From positions 62,001-126,000 of the forward strand of contig CAZMAT010000002.1 in the NCBI GenBank assembly GCA_964564435.1: a stretch of DNA of 64,000 bases. Direction: 5' to 3'. A model generated the notes under the pieces. That model made no database searches and was not told where the DNA came from. It saw nothing but the letters and a program-made list of their open reading frames with translations. The position numbers and the translations under genes are program-made. Of the stretch, positions 1-9,171 are shown piece by piece. Position 1 is the first letter of the stretch; every line of letters starts with the position of its first letter. Origin of the DNA: Fermentibacter sp964564435. Lineage in GTDB: Bacteria; Fermentibacterota; Fermentibacteria; Fermentibacterales; Fermentibacteraceae.

Positions 1-950
1 TCGTGCCGGCCAGGCGCACCTTCCCGAGGAGCTTCGTCACGATCATGAGGGGATGCGACAACTTCTGCAGCTACTGCATCGTGCCCTACGTCAGGGGCCG
101 CGAGAGGAGCCGCGAGGTGGGCGCGGTGATCGACGAGGTAGCCTCTCTCGCATCCTCGGGCTACGGCGAGATCACCCTGCTGGGGCAGAACGTGAACTCC
201 TACCGTTCTGGCGGGATCGGCTTCCCCGGGCTCCTGGGGCGCGTATCCGCGGCCGCGGGAGGCGCCTGGGTCCGGTTCGTCACGAGCCATCCCCGCGATC
301 TCACCCAGGACCTGGTCGATACCATGGCGTCGTGCCGGAACGTCTGCAGGATGCTCCATCTCCCGGTGCAGTCCGGCAGCGACTCCGTGCTGGCCGCCAT
401 GAACCGGGGATACACTCGCGCCGCATATCTCGCGAAGGTTCGCATGCTCCGAGAGGCGATCCCGGGGATCGTGCTGTCCACCGACATGATCGCGGGGTTC
501 CCCGGCGAGACGGAGGGGGATCTCGAGGACAGCGCGGCCCTCCTCGAGGAGGTCGGGTTCGACTATGCCTTCCTGTTCAGGTATTCGGAGAGGAAGGGCA
601 CGGCGGCAGCCTCCATGGAGGGGTCGGTTCCGGTGCGGACGAGGCTCGAGAGGCTGCACCGGCTCCAGGACATCCAGGGGGCGGTCACGCGGAGGCTTTC
701 GGCGGGGCTTGCCGGAAGGCTCGTGCCCGTCCTGGTCACGGGGCCGGGGAGCAGGCCCGGCCAGACCCTGGGCAGGACCGCGGGCAACAGGGCCGTGGTC
801 TTCGAGGGAACGCCCGCTCCTGCAGGCCGCTTCGTCCTGGCGGAGATCGAGTCAGGCGACGGCTGGACGCATTTCGCGCGTTTCGAGAGGGATCTGGGGG
901 TGTACGAACGGTTCGAGGCATGCGAGGCATGGGCCGGCGCAGGCCGCTGA
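1..950 (+). CDS. miaB: tRNA-2-methylthio-N6-dimethylallyladenosine synthase (MiaB), 5' truncated
   Basis: Radical-SAM enzyme that adds a methylthio group to i6A37 of tRNAs reading UNN codons. The window opens inside the gene, so the N-terminal methylthiotransferase (UPF0004) domain is missing; reading frame starts at base 3. Visible are the radical-SAM CxxxCxxC motif (Cys18, Cys22, Cys25 counted from base 3), the family segment HLPVQSGSD, the IAGFPGET segment, and a C-terminal TRAM domain from about residue 230. TRAM plus the motif order separates it from RimO less cleanly than from MtaB, but the RGCDNFCSYCIVPYVRGRE signature is that of MiaB. miaA, which makes its substrate, lies at 40772. 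The next gene overlaps its end by 22 bases. Confidence 0.93.
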   Translation, partial: VPARRTFPRSFVTIMRGCDNFCSYCIVPYVRGRERSREVGAVIDEVASLASSGYGEITLLGQNVNSYRSGGIGFPGLLGRVSAAAGGAWVRFVTSHPRDLTQDLVDTMASCRNVCRMLHLPVQSGSDSVLAAMNRGYTRAAYLAKVRMLREAIPGIVLSTDMIAGFPGETEGDLEDSAALLEEVGFDYAFLFRYSERKGTAAASMEGSVPVRTRLERLHRLQDIQGAVTRRLSAGLAGRLVPVLVTGPGSRPGQTLGRTAGNRAVVFEGTPAPAGRFVLAEIESGDGWTHFARFERDLGVYERFEACEAWAGAGR

Positions 951-1951
951 AACCGCTGGAGCGCGCATCAAGGAGGATCCTGGCGCGCATGCTGGGCGGT
1001 CCTGCGCGCCCGGCCACCGGCTGCGAGCCGCCGGAACCGCGTTCCGTGCTGGTTGTGAGGCCGGATTCGAGGCTGGGCAACCTCGTGCTGGTGCTGCCCC
1101 TGATGGACGGGCTCCGGCGCAGGTTCCCCGATGCGCGGGTCACCCTCCTCGCGAGCGACCGCTTCGCCGAACTGCCTGCCGGGCAGGGTTACGACGTGCT
1201 GCCCGTCGCCAAGGCCCGGATGGCCTCGCGCCCCTGGCTCTTCCCGGGGTTCGCAGGGAGACTCCGCGCCATGGGGTTCGACTGCGCGGTGGACGCCTCG
1301 CATCCCTTCGCGTTCTCCCTGTCTGGAGCCGCCGCCTGCCGCCTGTCGGGAGCCGTGACGAGGATCGGTTCCGGAGCTGGCGGGCAGGAGGGCTGGTACA
1401 CCCACCTGGTCGCGGGGATGTCGCCCGGTGACCACGAGAGCCGGACTCTCCACCGGCTGGGATCGCTCTGGAAGGGATGGCCGGGCTTCTCGCCACCGGT
1501 GCTGAAGGCCCGGGGGGCGTCGTCTCCCGGAGGCATCGGCCTGCACGTGGGGGCCAGCAGGGGCAAGTTCATCCCCCAAGACATGCTTGCCGGGATAGCC
1601 GCAGGGCTCTGCGGGATGGGAAGGGTGACTCTCTTCTGGTCAGGCCCGGAGGAGCACGCGATCGCCTGCAGCCTGGAGGGCCGGGGCCTGGCGGTTTCTC
1701 CAGCTCTCGACATCGACGGGCTGCTCGACGCCGTGTCGGGGCTCGACCTGTTCGTGACGGCCGACAACGGACCCATGCACGTCGCCTCGGCACTGGGAGT
1801 CCCCGTGCTGGCCCTTTTCAGGTTCCCCAATCATTCGAGGTTCGGCCCTCTCTCGGAGGGATCGAGGGTGCTCTACGACCCCGGCGGGCCTCCGGCCGGG
1901 ATGGTTCTGGAAGCCGCCCGCGGGATGCTCGCAGGCCGGGGGGGCGCCTGA
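929..1951 (+). CDS. Glycosyltransferase family 9 (heptosyltransferase-like) protein
   Basis: Probable LPS-core sugar transferase using an ADP-heptose-type donor. The 340-residue protein shows the GT9 layout: an N-terminal Rossmann half beginning SVLVVRPDSRLGNLVLVLPL (about residue 34) and a C-terminal half with the family motif TADNGPMHVASALGVPVLALF around residues 270-290. I chose ATG 929; ATG 920 in the same frame is possible. It overlaps miaB by 22 bases and is probably co-transcribed with it. gmhB for heptose synthesis is at 12389-12955, which fits a heptosyltransferase role, but donor and acceptor cannot be read from the sequence. Confidence 0.85.
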   Translation: MGRRRPLKPLERASRRILARMLGGPARPATGCEPPEPRSVLVVRPDSRLGNLVLVLPLMDGLRRRFPDARVTLLASDRFAELPAGQGYDVLPVAKARMASRPWLFPGFAGRLRAMGFDCAVDASHPFAFSLSGAAACRLSGAVTRIGSGAGGQEGWYTHLVAGMSPGDHESRTLHRLGSLWKGWPGFSPPVLKARGASSPGGIGLHVGASRGKFIPQDMLAGIAAGLCGMGRVTLFWSGPEEHAIACSLEGRGLAVSPALDIDGLLDAVSGLDLFVTADNGPMHVASALGVPVLALFRFPNHSRFGPLSEGSRVLYDPGGPPAGMVLEAARGMLAGRGGA

Positions 1952-1978
1952 GGGGAATGGACGCCGGCCCGATGCCGG

Positions 1979-2332
1979 TCAGTCGTCCGGGTCGTCCTCT
2001 CCCTCTTCTTCGTCTTCATCATCATCTTCGTCGGAGTCTTCCAGTTCCCCGTCTGTGTCCGCTCCATCCTCGGAAGCGCTCCCGTGCGGCTTGTCAGAGG
2101 TGCCCGGGCGCGAATTCCTCGCCTTCCGGTCAGCCGCCAGTCCGTCCAGCACCTCCCGGACGGACATCTCCGTCGACGCGAGCCTCGACCTGAGTTCGCG
2201 GATGAGCTCGGCCGCCCTGCGAACCCTCGACTCGAGCTCGTCGAGAGGGCAGTCCTCCCTGCCGACACCGTCCACTATCCCTGTCAGCTCCTCCATCTGC
2301 TCCTCGAATGAGGGTCCCTTCCTCCTGCTCAT
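1979..2332 (-). CDS. xseB: Exodeoxyribonuclease VII small subunit with acidic tail
   Basis: Small subunit of exonuclease VII, which degrades single-stranded DNA in both directions during repair. Residues 8-70 match XseB (FEEQMEELTGIV near the start, then a second helix). Residues 86-117 form an extra low-complexity tail in which 22 of the last 30 residues are Asp or Glu; typical XseB is about 75-85 residues, so this one is roughly 35 longer. Its start overlaps the stop of xseA by 4 bases (ATGA), implying translational coupling. It ends 27 bases from the convergent GT9 gene. Confidence 0.9.
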   Translation of the reverse strand: MSRRKGPSFEEQMEELTGIVDGVGREDCPLDELESRVRRAAELIRELRSRLASTEMSVREVLDGLAADRKARNSRPGTSDKPHGSASEDGADTDGELEDSDEDDDEDEEEGEDDPDD

Positions 2333-3789
2333 CCTTCACTCCGTTCCGGTCCGGGTGCGCCGCCAGGACCCGAGGAGCCGGGGTGCGCCGGATCGTCGCG
2401 CTCCACGGCCTCGGTCCGCGCGGTGATGCGGCCGTCGCTCAGCCTGAGCCGCACGAAGCGGCCCGGGGACGTTCCTTCAACCGATCTGATAACCCTGCCA
2501 TGCTCGTCGCTGGCGATGGCCCATCCCAGGGCGAGCATCCTGGCGGGTTCACGCGCCTCCACGGAAGCTGAGAGGATGCCGATCCTCCTGTCGGCTTCGC
2601 GGAGCCTGCGCCCGCAGGCCTTCGGGAGCTCCGACAGGGCATCCTCGAGATGGATGCCGGCCCTCTCGAACCTCCCGGAGAGCTTCCGGATCGAAATGCC
2701 GTCGGACAGGGCGGACAGCCTGCGGTCGGCGGAGGCGATGCTCCGTTCCGCGGCCGGGCCGAGCCACGCAAGGCTCCTGTCCAGAGTAGAGGTGACGCCC
2801 CTCGAAATCGACGCCACGCCCGAAAGCAGAATGGCCGCCGAGGACTCGAGCCTGCCCATCTCCGCCCCGATCCGGGGCAATATCGAGGAACCGAGCGCCC
2901 TGGCGGCCCCGTCGAGTGCCTGCGCGGCATCGGCCACCCTGTCGACCAGGATGGACGCCGCGTGAGTGGGGGTCTTGGCCCTGGTGTGGGCGACGAAATC
3001 GGGCACGGTGAAGTCTATCTCGTGCCCGATGCCGGAGATCACCGGCACAGGGGAGGCTGCGATCGCCCTCCCGACCGGCTCCGAGTCGAACCAGGCCAGA
3101 TCCTGGGCCGAGCCACCTCCCCGGGTGATGACGACGGCATCCAGCCCTTCGATCCTTCCGAGGCGGGCCATGGCGGCGAGGAGCGACTGCCCCGTGGATA
3201 CGCCCTGCATCACGGCCGGATGGAAGACGACCTCGAACGGGAAGCCGCTCTCGCGCAGAGTAGAGAGGAAATCCTCGAGCGCCGCGGAGCCGGGGGCGCT
3301 GATCAGTCCGATGCGGAGCGGCAGGGCCGGGAACGGGAGGGAGGGGTTGCGGGTAGTCAGGCCCTCCTTCGCGAGCCTGTCCACGACCGCCCTCAGGTGG
3401 AGTTCCGCAGCTGAACCGAAGCTGTAGGGATCGAAGGCCTCGACGATGAACTGGAACCTGCCGGAACGGGGCCAGAGGTCGACGCGCCCGAGGACCCTGA
3501 CGCTCATCCCGGGCTCCGGCTGGAAGAGCATGCCCATCCTTGCGAAGTCCCTCGCCACGATCGAACGTGCGCCGGCAAAGAGCACGCAGTCGACGGATGC
3601 CGCCGCCTGGCCCCCGCCGGCGGTCTCGTCGAGGAGCTGGAAGTACGTGTGTCCGCTCTGGCCGGCCGAGAGCCTCCCGGAGAGGGAGCCCCTCAGCCAT
3701 ACCGGATAAGGGAAGACTGTCTGGAAGAGGTCCCGGACCTTCGTGTTCAGCTCGAGAACGGAGATGTCCCCGCCGGGCCCGGGATTCAA
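2329..3789 (-). CDS. xseA: Exodeoxyribonuclease VII large subunit
   Basis: Catalytic subunit of exonuclease VII. The 486-residue protein has the N-terminal OB-fold nucleic-acid-binding domain (YPVWLRGSLSGRL, about residues 27-100) followed by the XseA catalytic domain with the family segments LISAPGSAALEDF, ITRGGGSAQDLAWF and SGIGHEIDFTVPDFVAHTRA, and a long helical C-terminal half. Length is normal for the family. It lies 2 bases downstream of a small secreted-protein gene and overlaps xseB by 4 bases. Start at 3789 gives a short leader before the OB fold; a later start is possible. Confidence 0.95.
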   Translation of the reverse strand: MNPGPGGDISVLELNTKVRDLFQTVFPYPVWLRGSLSGRLSAGQSGHTYFQLLDETAGGGQAAASVDCVLFAGARSIVARDFARMGMLFQPEPGMSVRVLGRVDLWPRSGRFQFIVEAFDPYSFGSAAELHLRAVVDRLAKEGLTTRNPSLPFPALPLRIGLISAPGSAALEDFLSTLRESGFPFEVVFHPAVMQGVSTGQSLLAAMARLGRIEGLDAVVITRGGGSAQDLAWFDSEPVGRAIAASPVPVISGIGHEIDFTVPDFVAHTRAKTPTHAASILVDRVADAAQALDGAARALGSSILPRIGAEMGRLESSAAILLSGVASISRGVTSTLDRSLAWLGPAAERSIASADRRLSALSDGISIRKLSGRFERAGIHLEDALSELPKACGRRLREADRRIGILSASVEAREPARMLALGWAIASDEHGRVIRSVEGTSPGRFVRLRLSDGRITARTEAVERDDPAHPGSSGPGGAPGPERSEG

Positions 3790-3791
3790 GC

Positions 3792-4169
3792 TCAGTAGAC
3801 CTTCAGGTCGTAGCTCCCGCCGGTTTCGCCTATGTCGTGGATCACGATGAAGGCAGGGCCGGTATAGGGGGCCGTGAGGGTGAAGCTCTCGGAGCCCTCG
3901 CTGCCTCCGTCGGCCACCGAAAACCCTCTCGCGTAGAGGTAGTCTTCATAGTACGGGAGGCTCATGAACTCGTCGAAGTCCATCTCCCTGGAGGCTACGG
4001 TGACATCGAAGTCCGCTGGGGGAGGGGGGCAGTCGAGGACGATCCAGTAATCCGTGCCCTCCATCACCGTCAGCGTGTACACGGTGGTGGCGCCCCTCTC
4101 CAGCACGTCGGTGGAAGAGAGGAGGGGTTCGGTCGACAGAAGTGCAGCCAGTACAAGCAGATCGATCAT
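3792..4169 (-). CDS. Small secreted beta-sandwich protein (PPC-like)
   Basis: Unrecognised 125-residue protein with a hydrophobic leader (IDLLVLAALLSTEPLL), so probably exported. The rest resembles the bacterial pre-peptidase C-terminal (PPC) beta-sandwich: TVYTLTVMEGTDYWIVLDC near the start and the closing FIVIHDIGETGGSYDLKVY. ATG 4169 was chosen because an AGGAGG ribosome site (complement of 4174-4180) sits 4-5 bases before it; an in-frame codon at 4235 lacks such a site. It is the first gene of a unit with xseA and xseB, although its function seems unrelated to DNA repair. Confidence 0.72.
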   Translation of the reverse strand: MIDLLVLAALLSTEPLLSSTDVLERGATTVYTLTVMEGTDYWIVLDCPPPPADFDVTVASREMDFDEFMSLPYYEDYLYARGFSVADGGSEGSESFTLTAPYTGPAFIVIHDIGETGGSYDLKVY

Positions 4170-4532
4170 TGCATCCTCCTGATCGGTCCGGGTGTCATGC
4201 CCGTCTAAACTGCAGATACCGCCGTCCCGGGTCAACTGTTCCCTCGTTCGGGCATCACGTCATGGCGGAATCCATGGCCGTCCCGGAAGCCACCCGTGGT
4301 GGATCGGACCTCAACCGGCCATGCCATGAGATGATGAACCGATCCGAACCCGTGTCCGGGACGCCCGGCCCATATCGCTGGAGAGAAGGAGAAGGCTTCA
4401 CCGATAGTTGATTTATCGGCGCAATAAATAAATTACGCGAAACCGGAGCAGGTCCGTCATTCCCCGTCCGGGCGTCCCGGGTTATTATCGATCTCCGGCC
4501 GGGAGTACCCGGCATCTCGATGGAGGAGCGAC
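4170..4532. other. Intergenic region between divergent units
   Basis: About 360 bases without a convincing gene. It separates the leftward secreted-protein/xseAB unit from the rightward nucleoside-kinase unit and so must hold promoters for both. It contains the most AT-rich stretch nearby (4408-4436) and a perfect short inverted repeat at 4401-4419. No clear consensus -35/-10 pair with normal spacing was found on either strand. Confidence 0.6.
4401..4419. promoter_or_regulatory. Inverted repeat, possible operator
   Basis: CCGATA, seven bases, then TATCGG: a perfect 6-base inverted repeat at the edge of an AT-rich patch, about 115 bases before the TTG start of the kinase gene. The location between divergent genes suits a regulator-binding site or a small hairpin. 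There is no comparison to other promoters to support it. Confidence 0.3.
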
Positions 4533-6116
4533 TTGGGAATAGTTCTGGATGCGATAGAGCAGAAGCACAGGAAGAGGGCCGTGGCCGCTGTGGACGATGC
4601 CGGACTGGTAGTGCCTCTTTCCGACGAGGCCGCGGCGGGAGCCTCCTATCATGCGGTGCTGCCCTGGGTGTCCGAGGGGCGAGAGGTCTACAGGCGCAGC
4701 CTGATCCTGGCGCTCGATGCTGCCTGCCGCAGGGTGTTCCCCGGATCGAGCCTGTGGGTGGAGCATGCCCTGTCCCTCGGGTACAAGTGCAGGCTGGAGA
4801 ACAGGCCGGGCGTCTCGAGCCAGGAGATCTGCGGCGCCCTCACGTCAGCACTGGAGTCGATGATCGCCGCCGACATCCGGTTCGGGACGGCGATGGCGGG
4901 AAGGGATCCAGGCGTGGCGATCCCGGATCAACTCGGGAGGTGGTGGGACGGCTCGATCCCCTACCGCGTCAACTCTCTCGAAGGATCCTCCGCCTTCGGC
5001 ACCGGTCCGGTGCTCCCGTCCACGGGGATGCTCGAGCTGTTCGAACTGCACCCGCTCGACGCGGGCTTCGTCCTGAGGTTCCCCGGCTCCCTCGAATGGC
5101 CTTCCATGGCGCCCTGGGAGGACAGACCCAAGCTGGCCAGGGAGTTCGACCTGGAGGAGAAGCACGGATCGAGGATGCGGGTCAGGGACATCGACGAGCT
5201 CAATTCTAGGATCGAGGAGGACGGAGGCCTCGAGGTGGTGGCGATGAGCCACTTCTACCAGGAATACCGCCTGACCGAGATCGTGATGGCTCTGGAGGGC
5301 ATGTTCCCGATGCGGCGGGTCGTCACGATAGCCGGGCCGTCCTCGAGCGGCAAGACGACCTTCACCAGGCTCCTGGGGATGTCGCTGAGGGCCCAGGGCT
5401 TCGGCGTGAAGAGCATCAGCGTCGACAACTACTTCAGGAACCGTGACGAGACCCCGAAGGATTCCCACGGCGAGTACGACTTCGAGTGCCTCGAGGCTCT
5501 GGAGACCGACCTGTTCGGCAGGCATCTCAGCGAGCTGCTCGACGGCCGGGAGGTGCTCCTGCCCGTGTTCGACTTCATGGAGGGGGTCAGGCGGGACGGG
5601 CAGACACCGATGAGGCTGCTCCCCAACGAATTCCTGCTGATCGAGGGCATCCACGGGCTCAACGACAGGCTGACCCCGGGAGTCGATCCGTCGGCCAAGT
5701 ACAGGATCTATGTTTCGGCCCTCACCCAGATGAACATCGACAGGCTCACCAGGATGTCCACCTCGGATTCCAGGCTCATAAGGAGGATGACGCGCGACAG
5801 CAGGACCAGGGGCTATTCGGGAGATGAGACCATCCGGAAGTGGCCGAGCGTCAGAAGGGGCGAGAGGCTCCACATCTTCCCCTTCCAGGAGATGGCTGAC
5901 GCGATGTTCAACTCGTCCCTTCCATATGAAATCCCAGTCCTGAAACCATTTGCCACACCTATACTCGAAACCGTCCCCGAGGGGGGCGGGTCTTTCGACA
6001 CGGCGCGCAGGCTGCTCTCTGTCTTTTCGCTGGTGAGGCCGATAGACGCGGATGTCGTCCCGAGGCTGAGCCTTCTCAGGGAGTTCATCGGAGGGCACCT
6101 GCTGGGGCAGGGCTGA
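4533..6116 (+). CDS. Uridine kinase/phosphoribulokinase-family nucleoside kinase
   Basis: P-loop kinase of the uridine kinase-like family, probably phosphorylating a nucleoside. The 527-residue protein has a C-terminal kinase domain with Walker A GPSSSGKTTFTR at residues 268-279, DNYFRNRDETPKD after it, and LLIEGIHGLNDRLTP as the Walker B/lid region. The N-terminal ~260 residues contain HFYQEYRLTEI and a region resembling the threonyl-tRNA-synthetase-like second additional domain seen in long bacterial members of this family. Start is TTG 4533, four bases after GGAGGAG. It is followed at 18 bases by the M1 peptidase gene. The true substrate is not determinable. Confidence 0.83.
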   Translation: MGIVLDAIEQKHRKRAVAAVDDAGLVVPLSDEAAAGASYHAVLPWVSEGREVYRRSLILALDAACRRVFPGSSLWVEHALSLGYKCRLENRPGVSSQEICGALTSALESMIAADIRFGTAMAGRDPGVAIPDQLGRWWDGSIPYRVNSLEGSSAFGTGPVLPSTGMLELFELHPLDAGFVLRFPGSLEWPSMAPWEDRPKLAREFDLEEKHGSRMRVRDIDELNSRIEEDGGLEVVAMSHFYQEYRLTEIVMALEGMFPMRRVVTIAGPSSSGKTTFTRLLGMSLRAQGFGVKSISVDNYFRNRDETPKDSHGEYDFECLEALETDLFGRHLSELLDGREVLLPVFDFMEGVRRDGQTPMRLLPNEFLLIEGIHGLNDRLTPGVDPSAKYRIYVSALTQMNIDRLTRMSTSDSRLIRRMTRDSRTRGYSGDETIRKWPSVRRGERLHIFPFQEMADAMFNSSLPYEIPVLKPFATPILETVPEGGGSFDTARRLLSVFSLVRPIDADVVPRLSLLREFIGGHLLGQG

Positions 6117-6134
6117 CCGGGACGGGAGGTCGCG

Positions 6135-8030
6135 ATGCTGATCCCCCTTGCCATCCTCATGGTGACGATAGGTTCGCCCGACGGCGGACCCGGACACAGG
6201 GTGGCCGCCCTCACTCGGCATGACGGCACTGTCGGCGGCATGGCCGCGGCCCCGGCCGACCAGGACGTGGTGCGGTACGAGATAGATCTGGAGATCATCC
6301 CATCCGAAGAGGAATTGGACGGATCGTGCAGGGTCTGGTTCACCCCCGGCACCACCCCGCTGACGGACCTCCTCCTCGAACTGAAGTCGCTTTCGGTGCA
6401 GTCCGTCACAGGCCCGTCGGGCGCCCTCGAATACACCCACGAGGGAGACACCCTGCTCGTTGATCTTGGTCAGACCATCTACCAGGGCGACACGTCCTGG
6501 GTCGACGTGGCCTACTCCGGCCAGCCCTGGAACGAGGGGCCGGGCAAGTTCGGCGGCTTCTGGTTCCATCCCTATGTCTCCTACCAGATGGGCGTCGGCG
6601 TCTACACGATCCCTCCGTCGCTCGGCAAGTGCCTCTTCCCCTGCCATGACCACCCAGCCGACAAGGCCTCGTTCGACTTCCTCGTCACGGTGGACGACAG
6701 CGTCGAGGTCGTGGCGAACGGCAACCTCCTGGGTGTCTCCTACTCGGGCGGGAAGGCGACCTGGCACTGGGCGATCGACGAGGAGATGTCCACCTACCTC
6801 GCGGCGGTCTCGGCATCGGAGTACGTGGACCTGGTCGATCCGACCTACTCCTGGATCCACTACTACGTCTACCCGTCCGAGATCGCTGACGCCCAGGGCA
6901 GCTTCCAGAACGTCGACCTGATGATGACGAGGCTCCAGAGCCTGTTCGGCCCGTACCCCTGGGACTGCAAGTTCTCGTACGTCGAGACGCCCAAGGGAGA
7001 CATGGAGCACACGTCAGAGGTCTACCACCTCCAGTCCCTGATAAACGGGCAGACGAACAACGACCCCATCGTCGTCCACGAGATGGGGCACTCGTGGTGG
7101 GGGAACTGCGTGACGGAGTCCGACTGGGACGACGTCTGGCTCTCGGAGGGGTTCGCTACCTACTGCGAGGCGCTCTGGGCGGAGTACTACGGCCCTGACG
7201 CCTACGACGACTACATGGTGTCGGACATCATGATACCATATCTGCAGAGCGGCGAGGTGTTCCCCCTCGGCGAACCCGAGGAGCTCTGGGGCTACACGAC
7301 GTACCAGAAGGGCGCGAGCGTCCTGCACATGCTCCGGAGCGTGGTGGGCGACGGGTGCTTCTTCGATGCCCTCTCGGAGTATTTCGGGGATCACGCCTTC
7401 GGGCTCGCGACCACCCAGGACCTCCAGGGACACTTCGAAGACTCCTTCGGGTCGGATCTCTCGTGGTTCTTCGACGAATGGGTGTACGGTGCGGGTTATC
7501 CCGTCTACGATATCGACTATGAGATCACGCAGACCGGATCTGATTGGGAGCTCGACATCACGGTCTACCAGGCCCAGGGGAGCGGGACGTTCTTTACAAT
7601 GCCCCTGGAGTTCTCCGTGCACGGGACCGGCGGTGACTCGCTCGTGACCATGTGGAACGACGTCCAGGGGGACAGTGAGACTTTCATCTTCGATTTCGAG
7701 CCCCAGAACGTGGCCTTCGACCCGGGACATCATGTTCTCTCCACATCGCTGCTCGATATCGAGCCCGACGTCCCCGAGGGCGGGGCAGGCCTCCTGCGGG
7801 TTTCGCCGAACCCTTCGGGCGCGTCGGGGCTGGTCATCCACTGGCCGGGAATGGACGGAGAGCAGTTGAGCATCGTGGTCTATGACCTCACGGGAAGGGT
7901 AGTTGCCAGCAGGTTCCTCGAACCGGGCGAGCGCTCTCTCGGGAGGCTCTCCCTGCCCGCGGGCACCTATCTTCTCGAGGCCGTCTCGTCGTGCGGCCTG
8001 CGCCAGACCACCCGCCTGACCATCCTCTAG
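6135..8030 (+). CDS. Secreted M1-family aminopeptidase with T9SS-type sorting domain
   Basis: Zinc metallopeptidase of family M1. The 631-residue protein has a hydrophobic N-terminus, an M1 N-terminal beta domain, the zinc motif HEMGH at residues 315-319 and the third ligand Glu338 in LSEGFATY, which is the classic HExxH-x18-E spacing. The exopeptidase GxMEN motif is not obvious; the corresponding stretch reads KGDMEHTSEVYH, so exact specificity is uncertain. The last ~85 residues (VSPNPSGASG... YDLTGRVVAS... PAGTYLLEA) form a C-terminal sorting domain of the Por/T9SS type, predicting export across the outer membrane. It sits between the kinase gene and a propeller protein 7 bases downstream. 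Confidence 0.88.
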   Translation: MLIPLAILMVTIGSPDGGPGHRVAALTRHDGTVGGMAAAPADQDVVRYEIDLEIIPSEEELDGSCRVWFTPGTTPLTDLLLELKSLSVQSVTGPSGALEYTHEGDTLLVDLGQTIYQGDTSWVDVAYSGQPWNEGPGKFGGFWFHPYVSYQMGVGVYTIPPSLGKCLFPCHDHPADKASFDFLVTVDDSVEVVANGNLLGVSYSGGKATWHWAIDEEMSTYLAAVSASEYVDLVDPTYSWIHYYVYPSEIADAQGSFQNVDLMMTRLQSLFGPYPWDCKFSYVETPKGDMEHTSEVYHLQSLINGQTNNDPIVVHEMGHSWWGNCVTESDWDDVWLSEGFATYCEALWAEYYGPDAYDDYMVSDIMIPYLQSGEVFPLGEPEELWGYTTYQKGASVLHMLRSVVGDGCFFDALSEYFGDHAFGLATTQDLQGHFEDSFGSDLSWFFDEWVYGAGYPVYDIDYEITQTGSDWELDITVYQAQGSGTFFTMPLEFSVHGTGGDSLVTMWNDVQGDSETFIFDFEPQNVAFDPGHHVLSTSLLDIEPDVPEGGAGLLRVSPNPSGASGLVIHWPGMDGEQLSIVVYDLTGRVVASRFLEPGERSLGRLSLPAGTYLLEAVSSCGLRQTTRLTIL

Positions 8031-8037
8031 GCTGACC

Positions 8038-9171
8038 ATGAAGGACAGATCCGCACGGCGGGCAGCGATGCTCTGCATTCTGCTCCTGTCGGCTCTTCTG
8101 CCTGTTTCCTGCTCAGACCCCGAGCAGATGTCGGTTCGCACGGACTCCGCCCTCGACGACACCCTGCGGAAATGGCAGGAGTACATGGAATCCTCGGCCG
8201 AAGGCCTCTGGGAAGGCCAGGAAGATCACCGGATCGTAGTCGAAAGGCGCTGGGATATCGGCTTTGATGAACTCGCCGAGCCCCTGTTCTACGACGGCTA
8301 CTTCATCGACGCATCGGGCGACACGATCGTCATCGCCGATCGGGCCACCCAGTCGCTGGTCTGCATCGACACGACCGGCGCCCTGCTCTGGAGGGCGGGC
8401 GAGGAAGGGGAGGGGCCTGGACACTTCCTCGAGATCGGCCAGATGTCGATCGGTGATTCGACGATCGCCGTGGTCAACAGCGGGATGTCCTTCGTCGACA
8501 TCTATTCGCGTGACGGTCAGTTCCTCAGGAGACTCTCCTCCGTTAGTAATCCCCAGTGCGTCAGATATGTCGGCGACTATGGCCTTGCCGTCCTCTCGAA
8601 GCGGCAGCCCGGCGGAGATGTCCATATCGTGGATGTCGATGCCGACAGCATCCTGTTCAGCCTCGGCGAGGCCGCCTGGGAACCCGGAAACGAGGGTGAC
8701 TGGTCGGTCTACGACCTCTGGTGCGACTTCTTCCCCCCGGACCATCTCGTGTACGTCAGCCAGTTCGAGTGCAAGATCATCATCTGCGATCTCTCGAACC
8801 GGACGAGCATCTGCGTCCCGACCCGCGAGTTCCCCTTCGCCGTGATAGAACCTGAGATAGAGGTCACGGGCGGATCACTGAGCGGGATGTACTACCCGCT
8901 CCTCAGGTCTGTGTTCATGGGGCCAGAGGGCGAGATAAGCGTTGCTGTCACCAACATCATGGCCGACGGCAGGATGTTCGGGAGCAGCCAGGCGGACAGG
9001 CGTTCTCCGGTTGCTCTGATAGACCGCTACAACCTGTCCGGTGAATACCTCGGGACCTGGTGCCTGCCGGACTCTTCCCTGCTCAACATCAGCTACAACG
9101 GGGACGGATGCCTGGCCGCCATGCAGCACTCGACGGGCGATCTCATCATCTACGACCTGCAGGGCCGATAG
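8038..9171 (+). CDS. Exported six-bladed beta-propeller protein, probable lipoprotein
   Basis: A 377-residue exported protein. The N-terminus is a signal peptide ending LLSALLPVSC with Cys25 as a possible lipidation site; Pro at -3 makes the lipobox imperfect. The body is a run of repeats such as DTIVIADRATQSLVCIDTTGALLWR and STIAVVNSGMSFVDIYSRDGQFLRR, the pattern of NHL/6-bladed propeller lipoproteins common in FCB bacteria. Such proteins act as extracytoplasmic binding scaffolds; no ligand can be named. It lies 7 bases after the M1 peptidase gene, and its stop codon overlaps a toxin remnant. Confidence 0.75.
   Translation: MKDRSARRAAMLCILLLSALLPVSCSDPEQMSVRTDSALDDTLRKWQEYMESSAEGLWEGQEDHRIVVERRWDIGFDELAEPLFYDGYFIDASGDTIVIADRATQSLVCIDTTGALLWRAGEEGEGPGHFLEIGQMSIGDSTIAVVNSGMSFVDIYSRDGQFLRRLSSVSNPQCVRYVGDYGLAVLSKRQPGGDVHIVDVDADSILFSLGEAAWEPGNEGDWSVYDLWCDFFPPDHLVYVSQFECKIIICDLSNRTSICVPTREFPFAVIEPEIEVTGGSLSGMYYPLLRSVFMGPEGEISVAVTNIMADGRMFGSSQADRRSPVALIDRYNLSGEYLGTWCLPDSSLLNISYNGDGCLAAMQHSTGDLIIYDLQGR

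Noticed and set aside
4845..7010. A 721-codon minus-strand frame opposite the nucleoside kinase and M1 peptidase
   Set aside because: Antisense shadow of two well-supported genes; no ribosome site or domain.
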